25,243 bases of DNA from SHLQ01 sp964610745 (lineage in GTDB: Bacteria > Actinomycetota > Acidimicrobiia > Acidimicrobiales > SHLQ01). The stretch lies in contig CAZSYL010000057.1 in NCBI GenBank assembly GCA_964610745.1, positions 1 through 25,243 of the forward strand, given 5' to 3'. The stretch's first letter is position 1; each line of letters begins with the position of its first letter. Below are positions 1 through 7,027 of the stretch, piece after piece. Position numbers and translations under genes: made by a program. Below the pieces are notes generated by a model. The model saw nothing but the letters and a program-made list of their open reading frames with translations, was not told where the DNA came from and did not search any database.

Positions 1-674
1 GGGACCGGGCCTTTGAAGGTGCGAAGTGGTTCCACTTCACCGGTATTACTCCTGCGCTGTCACAGAGCGCCGCGGATCTTACGATGGAGGCCGTCAAGGC
101 AGCCAAGGAGCATGGCGTGACCGTCTCCTGCGACTTCAACTACCGTGGGAAGCTCTGGAAGTACGGCAAGACCGCTCCTGAGGTGATGACCGAACTCGTC
201 ACCTACGTCGACGTGGGCATCGCGAACGAAGAGGACTGCCAAAAGTCATTGGGTATCACCGTCGATGTCGACGCCGACGTCGAATCCGGACATCTCGACA
301 CGTCTGTGTACGAGGCGTTGTCGGCAAAGATGTTCGATGTCTTTCCGAACCTTTCGGTTATGGCCATCACGCTGCGAGAGTCGATTAGTGCGGATCACAA
401 TGGCTGGGCTGCATCGGTCCGTGACAAGGACGGCTTTTACCTATCCAGGCGTTATGACATCACCCACATCGTGGACCGTGTCGGTGGGGGCGACAGTTTC
501 GCATCGGCATTGATTGCCGGCCTCAACCTCTATGAGGATCCTCGAGACTCGCTGGAATTCGCGACAGCCGCTTCGGCCCTCAAGCACTCGATTTCGGGTG
601 ACTTCAATCGGGTCAGTGTTGGCGAAGTCCAGAGATTGATGGGTGGCGACGGCTCCGGGCGAGTATCCCGCTAG
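1..674 (+). CDS. PfkB-family sugar kinase, 2-dehydro-3-deoxygluconokinase-like (5' partial)
   Basis: The reading frame is open from base 3, before the first internal ATG at 84, so the gene begins outside the window. The first 27 visible codons include WFHFTGITPALS, a stretch typical of KDG kinases of the ribokinase (PfkB) family. The second PfkB signature lies near the C-terminus as DRVGGGDSFASALIAGL, whose GGGD holds the anion hole and the catalytic Asp. The family phosphorylates 2-keto-3-deoxygluconate with ATP in the Entner-Doudoroff or uronate pathway. The exact sugar is inferred from similarity to KdgK and not proven. The gene ends 9 bases before the convergent aminotransferase stop codon, so there is almost no room for a terminator between them. 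Confidence 0.85.
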   Translation, partial: DRAFEGAKWFHFTGITPALSQSAADLTMEAVKAAKEHGVTVSCDFNYRGKLWKYGKTAPEVMTELVTYVDVGIANEEDCQKSLGITVDVDADVESGHLDTSVYEALSAKMFDVFPNLSVMAITLRESISADHNGWAASVRDKDGFYLSRRYDITHIVDRVGGGDSFASALIAGLNLYEDPRDSLEFATAASALKHSISGDFNRVSVGEVQRLMGGDGSGRVSR

Positions 675-683
675 GTCGACGCT

Positions 684-1967
684 CTAGCCGATCGAGGCGG
701 CAGCCGTTCGCAGCGCTTCGAGTCCCTCGTCGATCTCGTCGGCGGTGACGTTAAGCATTGGAGCCATGCGCACGACGTTGCCGTGCAAACCGCCCTTGCC
801 AACGAGAAGCTTCTGAGCCTTTGTGGCCTCGAGCATCTCGGTTGCATATTGAGGCGCAGGTTCAAGCCCGCCAGGAGCCACGGTCTCGAACGCCTGCATC
901 AAACCCCTGCCGCGCGTTTCTGCAATCCACGGCGTCTCGGCGGTGAGCTGATCGAGGCCGGCGCGGAAGCGATCACCCATAACTTTGGAATTGCCCTGCA
1001 GGTCATTGTCGAGGACGTAGTTGATCGTTGCGAGACCACCAGCCGCCGACAACGGATTGCCGCCAAAGGTCGAGAAATTCAGCGCGTCGATCGAGTCCAT
1101 GATGTCGGCTCGTGCAACGACTCCCGCGAGCGAAACGCCATTGCCCACGCCCTTGGCAAAGGTGAGCATGTCGGGGACGATCCCGTGCGCCTGGTAGCCC
1201 CAGAAGTTGTCTCCAGTACGGCCCCAGCCGGTCTGAACCTCGTCGGAGATGTAGAGGATGCCTCGATTGTCGAGTTCCTTCTTCATGGATCCGTAGAACC
1301 CATCTGGGGGAGTGGCAAATCCGCCGACGCCTTGGATTGGCTCGGCGATCATCGCAGCGACATCACCAGCCGATGTCATAGCCAGCAGCTGGCTGAGGTC
1401 ATCGACGCAGGCGCTAACGAACGCTTCGTCGTCGTGTGCAGCAAAGGGGCTGCGTAGTTTGTAGGGGCCCTGTACGAAGGTGACTGCTAGGCCCGAGTTG
1501 CTGGTCGACGACCAGGACGCGTGACTGGTGATTGCCTGGGTCGAATGCGAACGGCCGTGGTAGCTGTTTCGCATGGCGAGGATCTGGTTGGAGTTGCGGT
1601 AGTTGGTCGCAAGGAGGAGCGCTGCGTCGTTGGCTTCGGTTCCAGATGGAGTCATGAACACTCGAGCATCGGGGATTCCGGACAAGTCTGCGATCTTCTC
1701 GGCGAGCTCGATCATTGGTTCGGAGAGATACAGGCTCGATGTGTGCATCACCTTGCCGGCTTGCTCCTGGATTGCCGTGCGCACCTCGGTGTTGTTGTGT
1801 CCGATCATTGTGGTGAGCACCCCACCAAAGAAGTCGAGGTAGCGCTCGTTGCTCACGTCGTAGACATAGCTGCCTTCGCCGCGGTCGATCTGTATCGGCT
1901 CTGCGTAATAGGGGCTTAGAAAGGAGGGGAGGGCTTGTCGGTATCGGGCGAGGAGATCGGGGCTCAT
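684..1967 (-). CDS. Class-III PLP aminotransferase (AGXT2-like / omega-amino acid:pyruvate type)
   Basis: This 427-residue protein has the size and layout of a class-III aminotransferase, which moves an amino group from an omega- or beta-amino acid to a 2-oxo acid using PLP. Visible motifs are PSGTEAND (about 107-114), SYHGR (135-139), the cofactor Asp in SDEVQTGWGR (D242) and the Schiff-base Lys in FAKGVGNG (K272). The N-terminal YYAEPI...LDFFGGV region and overall pattern resemble AGXT2 (alanine-glyoxylate or beta-aminoisobutyrate aminotransferase). The substrate is an inference. I chose the ATG at 1967, preceded by AAAGGTG. The open frame runs much further upstream, but that part is the antisense of the MocR gene. 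It is divergent from that MocR regulator, whose class often controls neighbouring PLP-enzyme genes. Confidence 0.88.
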   Translation of the reverse strand: MSPDLLARYRQALPSFLSPYYAEPIQIDRGEGSYVYDVSNERYLDFFGGVLTTMIGHNNTEVRTAIQEQAGKVMHTSSLYLSEPMIELAEKIADLSGIPDARVFMTPSGTEANDAALLLATNYRNSNQILAMRNSYHGRSHSTQAITSHASWSSTSNSGLAVTFVQGPYKLRSPFAAHDDEAFVSACVDDLSQLLAMTSAGDVAAMIAEPIQGVGGFATPPDGFYGSMKKELDNRGILYISDEVQTGWGRTGDNFWGYQAHGIVPDMLTFAKGVGNGVSLAGVVARADIMDSIDALNFSTFGGNPLSAAGGLATINYVLDNDLQGNSKVMGDRFRAGLDQLTAETPWIAETRGRGLMQAFETVAPGGLEPAPQYATEMLEATKAQKLLVGKGGLHGNVVRMAPMLNVTADEIDEGLEALRTAAASIG

Positions 1968-2004
1968 GATTTCACCTTTGCTGGTCCAAGAGACAGGTAT
2001 CAGT

Positions 2005-2052
2005 ATTGAACAATCGGTGAACGAGGGAAACCTTCTTTTGTATTGTACAAAA
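2005..2052. promoter_or_regulatory. Candidate MocR operator: two direct repeats plus a palindrome
   Basis: Between the divergent starts at 1967 and 2058 lie ATTGAACAA (2005-2013) and ATTGTACAA (2042-2050), direct repeats 37 bp apart that differ at one base. The second copy sits inside a perfect 7-bp inverted repeat with a 3-bp centre, TTTTGTATTGTACAAAA (2036-2052). MocR/GabR-type regulators are known to bind pairs of spaced direct repeats in divergent promoters, so this is a good candidate site for the adjacent regulator. Binding itself is inference. Confidence 0.55.
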
Positions 2053-2057
2053 GGGGG

Positions 2058-3404
2058 ATGCAGCTCGAGACCACGTCGATCATCGCTGCGCGGATGGTCG
2101 AGCAGTACGGTCCGCGCGGTTCGCAGCTCAACGGGCCAAGGATCGCGTCGGTGATTGGTCAACTCGTGAGCAGCGGGGAACTTCAACCCGGCCAAAAGCT
2201 CCCAACCGTTCGGGCGTTGTCCCGGGCTCTCCACGTCAGTCCGAGTACGGTATCTGATGCCTGGCGGGTGCTCCGCTCGCACGCGGTTATCGAGACCGAT
2301 CGACGACGCGGAACCATCGTCCGATCGACGATCGGCAACGTCGACGGCCGTTATTGGCACGTGCCGGTTACGCCAGGCACGCTGGATCACGATTTGAGTA
2401 TGGGTACTCCTGACCCAGCGCTTTTGCCGCCGCTCGCACCGGCACTGCAGAAAGTGCAGCTCGATTCGACGGTCACGTCCTATTTGGATGATCCGGTTAT
2501 TCCTGAACTCGAGGAACTCCTGAGAACGGACTGGCCATTCGAACCAGAACGATTCACGATGGTCGACGGCGCGCAAGACGGTGTTGATCGAGTCGTCAAC
2601 GCAGTGGTCAACTTCGGCGATGCCGTCATTGTCGAGGACCCGACCTTTCCACCGATTATCGACATGTTGGAGCTCGCAGGCGCACGACTCATCGTCGTGG
2701 CATCCGACGAAGACGGCCCCGTGCCCGACGATGTGGCAAAGGCGATGGGTGAACGCCCGGTAGCCGCATTCCTGCAACCGCGGTCGCAGAACCCGACAGC
2801 GGTCTCGATCACAAAGCAGCGTGCGCTCGACCTGGCCAACAGCATCGACGGTCACCCCATGGTGGTCGTCGAGGATGACCATTCCGGTCCGGTCGCTGGC
2901 GTGCCGCTGCACAGTCTCGGGGTGCACCTGCCGCAGCAAACCGTTCACATTCGAAGTTTCTCGAAATCACACGGACCCGATCTACGACTTGCCGCAATTG
3001 GCGGCAGCGCCACGGTGCTCGATTCTGTAATCAAACGTCGTCACCTGGGGCCCTCGTGGACGAGCCGTCTTCTCCAGCGTCTCCTGCTCGAGCTGCTGGG
3101 TGACCCGACTGCTGTGTCGACCGTAGAACGAGCCGGGTCTGTCTATGCCGAACGTCGAGCCAATTTTGTTGACCGTCTTGAAGCTCGCGGCTTCGAGATC
3201 GGTGGCGACAGCGGAATGAACGTATGGATTCCGGTCAGCAACGAACAACGAGCGGTTGTCGGCCTGGCAGCTCATGGCATCGGAGTCGCACCCGGGCGAC
3301 CCTTTATGGTCACTCCATCGGCCGGCGAGTACGTCCGGGCCACGGTCGCCTCGCTCACCGCAGAGGTCGACCTGATCGCAGACACGCTTGCCAGCGTGGC
3401 CTAA
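2058..3404 (+). CDS. MocR-type GntR regulator with aminotransferase-like domain
   Basis: The protein is 448 residues from ATG 2058. A winged-helix GntR domain (about residues 25-92, with LPTVRALSRALHVSPSTVSDAWR) precedes a fold-type-I aminotransferase-like domain. The PLP-anchoring Lys is present in SFSKSHGPDLRLA (about K303), and VVVEDDHSG and RSQNPTA match the cofactor-binding region. MocR proteins sense PLP-amino acid adducts and control genes such as gabT, pdxST or tau. This one is divergent from a class-III aminotransferase, its likely target. A TTG at 2043 would add MYKRG, but those codons lie in the palindromic operator. The AAGGGGG before ATG 2058 is unusually close to it, so the start is not settled. 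Confidence 0.9.
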   Translation: MQLETTSIIAARMVEQYGPRGSQLNGPRIASVIGQLVSSGELQPGQKLPTVRALSRALHVSPSTVSDAWRVLRSHAVIETDRRRGTIVRSTIGNVDGRYWHVPVTPGTLDHDLSMGTPDPALLPPLAPALQKVQLDSTVTSYLDDPVIPELEELLRTDWPFEPERFTMVDGAQDGVDRVVNAVVNFGDAVIVEDPTFPPIIDMLELAGARLIVVASDEDGPVPDDVAKAMGERPVAAFLQPRSQNPTAVSITKQRALDLANSIDGHPMVVVEDDHSGPVAGVPLHSLGVHLPQQTVHIRSFSKSHGPDLRLAAIGGSATVLDSVIKRRHLGPSWTSRLLQRLLLELLGDPTAVSTVERAGSVYAERRANFVDRLEARGFEIGGDSGMNVWIPVSNEQRAVVGLAAHGIGVAPGRPFMVTPSAGEYVRATVASLTAEVDLIADTLASVA

Positions 3405-3429
3405 TCGGAGGCGAGCGAGCGGGAATGGA

Positions 3430-3448
3430 ACTTTCTCATGTAGAAAGT
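3430..3448. repeat. Perfect inverted repeat between MocR and acyl-CoA dehydrogenase genes
   Basis: The sequence ACTTTCTCATGTAGAAAGT has 7-bp arms that are exact reverse complements around a 5-bp centre. It lies 25 bp after the MocR stop and 32 bp before the GTG of the acyl-CoA dehydrogenase. There is no following T-tract, so a repressor operator is at least as likely as a terminator. Confidence 0.5.
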
Positions 3449-3480
3449 AGTGCTGACGCGTTAGAAGGGTTGCGCCGCGA

Positions 3481-4650
3481 GTGATTGACCGAACCGAGGA
3501 GCAGCACGACGTCATACGTGCTGAAGTTCGTCGCCTCTGCGACAAATACGGCAACCAGTACTGGCGTGACCTCGAGCCGTCGACCTACCCCGAGGAGTTC
3601 GTACGAGAACTCACAGCCCAAGGGTGGCTCGGGGCCCTGATCCCCGAGAAGTACGGTGGTGGAGGATTGAGCCTCGGCGGTGCCTCTGTGATTCTCGAAG
3701 AGATCTCGGCCAGCGGTGGCAACCCAAGCGCTTGTCACGCCCAGATGTACGTCATGGGTACGGTGCTCCGTCACGGCAGCGAGGAACAAAAGGAGCGTTT
3801 CCTCCCAATGGTTGCCGATGGTCGCAAACGTCTCCAGGCATTTGGTGTCACCGAACCCGCAGCCGGTTCGAATACAACCGCGATCCGGACTCGTGCCGAA
3901 CGCGATGGTGATGTGTATCGAATACATGGGCAAAAGATCTGGACGAGCAGAGCTGAATATTCAGACCTCATGGTCTTGCTTGCGCGCACAACACCAATCG
4001 AACAAGTCGATGACCGACTCGAGGGGTTGTCTGTGTTTCTGATCTCGATGCGCAATGACGACGGGTCATTGCTCGACGGGCTCAGCATCACTCCGATCGA
4101 AACAATGATGAACCACAACTCCACCGAAGTGTTCTTCGACGACGTTGTGGTACCTGCGAGCTCGCTCATCGGGACCGAAGGCGCAGGTTTCCGTCAGATC
4201 CTCGATGGCATGAACGCCGAACGTATCTTGATTGCGGCCGAGTGCATCGGCGACGGGCGTTTCTTTGTGGAGCGAGCATCGCAGTACGCACGTGAGCGAG
4301 TCGTTTTCGATCGACCGATCGGACAGAACCAAGGCGTACAGTTTCCTCTCGCAAAAGCACACATTCAGATTGAGGCCGCCAACCTGATGCGCTGGAAAGC
4401 CGCTGATCTCTACGACATGGGCGAACCCCATGGGGTCGAGGCGAACATGGCAAAGCTTCTGGCGAGCGAAGCCTCATGGGCAGCAGGCAACGCCGCGATG
4501 GATACCCACGGTGGCTTTGGGTTCGCCACCGAGTACGACATCGAGCGCAAACTCCGGGAGACTCGGCTCTATCAAGTCGCGCCGATCAGCAACAACCTTA
4601 TTCTCGCCTTTGTTGGCCAGAAGTGCCTGGACCTGCCAAAGAGTTACTGA
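3481..4650 (+). CDS. Acyl-CoA dehydrogenase family protein
   Basis: This is a 389-residue FAD flavoprotein of the usual acyl-CoA dehydrogenase length, expected to oxidise an acyl-CoA at the alpha-beta bond and pass electrons to ETF. Visible family features are the N-terminal helical region, the middle-domain motif FGVTEPAAGSNTT, KIWTSRAEYSDLMVLLART, and the C-terminal block RVVFDRPIGQNQGVQFPLA...HGGFGFATEYDIERKLRETR. The place where many members carry the catalytic base (E-G-T) reads P-I-S here (VAPISNNLIL). I recall this variant from a distinct subgroup of the family. The GTG start has AGAAGGG 11 bp upstream. It lies 76 bp after the MocR gene, so co-transcription is possible. The substrate cannot be told from the sequence. 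Confidence 0.92.
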   Translation: MIDRTEEQHDVIRAEVRRLCDKYGNQYWRDLEPSTYPEEFVRELTAQGWLGALIPEKYGGGGLSLGGASVILEEISASGGNPSACHAQMYVMGTVLRHGSEEQKERFLPMVADGRKRLQAFGVTEPAAGSNTTAIRTRAERDGDVYRIHGQKIWTSRAEYSDLMVLLARTTPIEQVDDRLEGLSVFLISMRNDDGSLLDGLSITPIETMMNHNSTEVFFDDVVVPASSLIGTEGAGFRQILDGMNAERILIAAECIGDGRFFVERASQYARERVVFDRPIGQNQGVQFPLAKAHIQIEAANLMRWKAADLYDMGEPHGVEANMAKLLASEASWAAGNAAMDTHGGFGFATEYDIERKLRETRLYQVAPISNNLILAFVGQKCLDLPKSY

Positions 4651-4668
4651 AACCGTCAGCGAGCCATA

Positions 4669-5154
4669 TCAGCCGTTCGCGAGTGTGCGGTACTTTCCGC
4701 TATGGAAGACGAGGGGCTCGGACCCTTCTTCGCCAGCTTCGAGATCGACCACATTACAAAGCACGAAGTCATGGTCGCCTGCGTCGATGATCGCGTTGGG
4801 AGTGAGACGCAACCATGCGGCCGCATCTGCAATGCGCGGTACGCCGTTGTCGTCTTTCCAGTCAATGCCGGAGAAGCGCTCGTCTGGTTCGCGCATGAAC
4901 GCGTTCGAGATGTCCTCTTGACTGCTGCTGAGCACATTTACGCCATAGGACTCTGCCTCTCGGAGCTTTCCCCATGAATACGAGGTGCTCGTGCAGAAGA
5001 AGCCAGCGAGCGGTGGATCGAGTGAGACGCTTACGAAGCTGCCAATGACCATCGCCTGTGGCTCGTCGTCGACCATTGCGGTCACGACGGTTACACAAGT
5101 CGGGACGTGGCCCATCACATGACGGAAGTGGCCGGGATCGAGTGGTGTGGTCAT
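4669..5154 (-). CDS. Flavin reductase family protein (FMN-binding split barrel)
   Basis: The protein is 161 residues from ATG 5154, with AGGA a few bases upstream. FRHVMGHVPTCVTVVTA near the N-terminus, then SFVSVSLDPPLAGF and YGVNVLSSSQEDISNAFM, are the hallmark segments of the Flavin_Reduct (HpaC/DIM6-NTAB) family. These enzymes supply FMNH2 or FADH2 from NAD(P)H to a separate monooxygenase. No monooxygenase gene lies in this window, so its partner is unknown. It sits 67 bp downstream of a class-III aminotransferase on the same strand and is probably its operon partner. The open frame extends upstream into that gene, but the extension shows no family similarity. It converges on the acyl-CoA dehydrogenase with 18 bp between the stops. 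Confidence 0.88.
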   Translation of the reverse strand: MTTPLDPGHFRHVMGHVPTCVTVVTAMVDDEPQAMVIGSFVSVSLDPPLAGFFCTSTSYSWGKLREAESYGVNVLSSSQEDISNAFMREPDERFSGIDWKDDNGVPRIADAAAWLRLTPNAIIDAGDHDFVLCNVVDLEAGEEGSEPLVFHSGKYRTLANG

Positions 5155-5221
5155 GGTGCATCCTGTCGGTGGTAGGCGGTGGCGCAGTAATGGGTCAGTA
5201 GTACTGAAGATAGTGGTCGGG

Positions 5222-6466
5222 TCAGACGTCGAGCGAAGCAAAGGCTCTTTCGAGCGCGTGCAGAGCAAGGTCGATCTCGTCTGCACTGACCGTTAGCGGC
5301 GGCATAAAACGAATCGTCACTCCTGCGGCCCCGGTGCTCATGATGATGAGGTTGCTCTCGTGAAGACAGTGAGCGACAACGGCCTTGGTGTGTTCGGCAG
5401 AAGTGAGGTCGATTGCGATCATGATTCCTAGGCCGCGGATGTGCTCGATGGTTGGATGCTCCGATTGCATCTGTTCGAGTCCTGAGCGGAGCTGCTGGCC
5501 GCGCTCGTTTACGTGGTCGAGGAATCCGTCCTCGGTTAAGACATCGATGGTCGCCAGCGCGGCGGCGCATCCGAGGACACTTCCACCGTAGGTGCCACCG
5601 TGTGATCCTGTTGGCCAGCGGTCATCGAGCTCGCGTCGTGTTCCGAGTGCGCTGAACGGGAACCCTGACGCGATTCCTTTTGCCATACAGATGATGTCGG
5701 GTTCGATGTCGTAGTGCTCGATCGCAAACATCTTTCCGCTGCGGGCAAAGCCGCTCTGCACTTCGTCGGCAATGAAGAGAATCCCGTGGTCGTCGCACCT
5801 CGCTGCGATGCCTTCGAGCCAGCGCGCAGGAGCGGGGATGTAACCGCCTTCGCCGAGTTCTGGTTCTACGATGACGCAAGCCGTTTCGCTGGGGGCGGTG
5901 CTGGCGACGAGCAGGCGGTCAAAGCTCGCGAGGCACCCATCGATCTCGGCGTCGGGGTCGTGTGCGCGCACATCGGGAAATGGCGCGGTGAAGACGCCGC
6001 TCGGGAGGGGAGCGTACCCGGACCGGTAAATCGCCTTGGAGGTGGTCATTGCCATTGCCATGTGGGTGCGACCGTGAAAGCTACCTTCGAACACGATGGT
6101 GTGGGGGCGCCCGGTGGCTTGTTTGGCGAGTTTGACCGCCGCTTCGGTAATTTCCGCTCCTGAGTTCGCGTAGAAAAACGTGTCGATTCCCGGCGGCGTG
6201 ATCTCTGCCAGCCGGGCGGCTAGAGGCTGCAACAGGTCGTGGTTGAACATATTTGCTTGCAGGTGAATACCTCGAGCGGCCTGGGTCGTAATGGCCTCGA
6301 CCACCTTTGGATGAGAGTGGCCGGTGGACACCACAGCGATACCCGCCGCGAAGTCGAGGTAGCGGTCGCCGTTTGTCGTCACGACCCATGATCCCTCGCC
6401 GCGCTCCACTTCGAGATCTGTCAGCTTGAACCAAACATTGGAAAGATTCGGGGTTACAGGCGTCAT
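5222..6466 (-). CDS. Class-III PLP aminotransferase (4-aminobutyrate aminotransferase-like)
   Basis: This 414-residue class-III aminotransferase starts at ATG 6466, with GGAGAA just upstream. Motifs include YLDFAAGIAVVSTGHSHPKV (about 36-55), NSGAEITEAA (101-110), the SFHGRTH turn, the cofactor Asp in FIADEVQSGFARSG (D234) and the Schiff-base Lys in CMAKGIASG (K263). The pattern is close to GabT and related omega-transaminases, which convert 4-aminobutyrate or similar amines to semialdehydes. The precise substrate is inferred. It is a separate paralogue from the aminotransferase at 684-1967. Twenty in-frame codons upstream of this ATG exist but look non-family. The gene is divergent from the ferredoxin and likely co-transcribed with the flavin reductase. 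Confidence 0.9.
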   Translation of the reverse strand: MTPVTPNLSNVWFKLTDLEVERGEGSWVVTTNGDRYLDFAAGIAVVSTGHSHPKVVEAITTQAARGIHLQANMFNHDLLQPLAARLAEITPPGIDTFFYANSGAEITEAAVKLAKQATGRPHTIVFEGSFHGRTHMAMAMTTSKAIYRSGYAPLPSGVFTAPFPDVRAHDPDAEIDGCLASFDRLLVASTAPSETACVIVEPELGEGGYIPAPARWLEGIAARCDDHGILFIADEVQSGFARSGKMFAIEHYDIEPDIICMAKGIASGFPFSALGTRRELDDRWPTGSHGGTYGGSVLGCAAALATIDVLTEDGFLDHVNERGQQLRSGLEQMQSEHPTIEHIRGLGIMIAIDLTSAEHTKAVVAHCLHESNLIIMSTGAAGVTIRFMPPLTVSADEIDLALHALERAFASLDV

Positions 6467-6563
6467 TGCTTCTCCAGGCTCAGATGAAGTGCTGCGCCGA
6501 GCATACGTCGTGGGTCGCGGCGACACCTACGTCTTGTGATGTGGAGGATGCACGAGCTCGGCG

Positions 6564-6618
6564 TTACATGGATCGTCTCATGCCGAGTAATTTATGATGG
6601 CAGAAGCCTGGCGCCAGG
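6564..6618 (+). promoter_or_regulatory. Possible ferredoxin promoter with a downstream palindrome
   Basis: TTACAT (6564-6569) and TAATTT (6588-6593) are 18 bp apart and could serve as -35 and -10 boxes. An overlapping TATGAT lies at 6593-6598. Just downstream is a perfect 12-bp palindrome, CCTGGCGCCAGG (6607-6618), where a repressor could block initiation. The boxes are weak matches and are proposed by eye only. The palindrome is certain. Confidence 0.35.
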
Positions 6619-6650
6619 TCTCACTTAATCCGTGTCACAGAGTTCCGAGC

Positions 6651-6679
6651 TCGAAGGAAAACACCTCGAAGGGAAAACA
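6651..6679 (+). promoter_or_regulatory. Duplicated ribosome-binding region before the ferredoxin
   Basis: TCGAAGGAAAACA (6651-6663) is followed by TCGAAGGGAAAACA (6666-6679), a near-identical tandem copy that ends at the A of the ATG. Both contain a Shine-Dalgarno-like AAGG. The second is correctly spaced for ATG 6679 and supports that start. The first looks like a short duplication. Confidence 0.6.
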
Positions 6680-6879
6680 TGGCATTCAAGGTTGTCGTTG
6701 ACTACGAACGCTGCGAGAGCAACGCAATGTGTATAGAGGAAGCCCCTGAGGTCTTTGACCTCGACGATGACTATGTGCTGGCGGTCCGTACCGATTCTCC
6801 TGATGAATCGCTTCGCGAGAAGGTCGCATTAGCGGTTCGGTATTGTCCAAAGCAGGCCTTGGAGATCGTGGACGAGTGA
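6679..6879 (+). CDS. [3Fe-4S]-type ferredoxin
   Basis: This is a 66-residue acidic ferredoxin. The cysteines are C12 and C18 (CESNAMC, a C-x5-C spacing) and the late Cys of YCPKQAL. Three Cys with this spacing and the APEVFDLDDD segment match the single-cluster [3Fe-4S] ferredoxins of actinobacteria, which often carry electrons to cytochromes P450. No P450 or ferredoxin reductase gene is present in the window. It is divergent from the aminotransferase/flavin reductase pair and 148 bp upstream of the malic enzyme, so it may be a single-gene unit. The physiological partner is unknown. Confidence 0.88.
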   Translation: MAFKVVVDYERCESNAMCIEEAPEVFDLDDDYVLAVRTDSPDESLREKVALAVRYCPKQALEIVDE

Positions 6880-7027
6880 GAGAACGACCGTTCGAGCGAA
6901 ACATCACGTGAAGTGACTGCCGAGTAGCTACGGCGGATCGGCGCGGATCTGGTAATAACTGAGCAGCAAACGTACAACTCGAAGAGCTGAGGTCGACGCC
7001 TCGGCTGAATCGGAGCATTGAAACAAC

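Noticed and set aside
684..2948. A 754-residue minus-strand open frame covering the aminotransferase and the antisense of the MocR gene
   Set aside because: Only residues from ATG 1967 onward resemble an aminotransferase. The upstream 327 residues are the mirror of the conserved MocR coding sequence.
4669..5286. Longer start for the flavin reductase at 5286
   Set aside because: The extra 44 residues overlap the 3' end of the aminotransferase and do not resemble the family. ATG 5154 starts directly before the conserved FRHVMG region.
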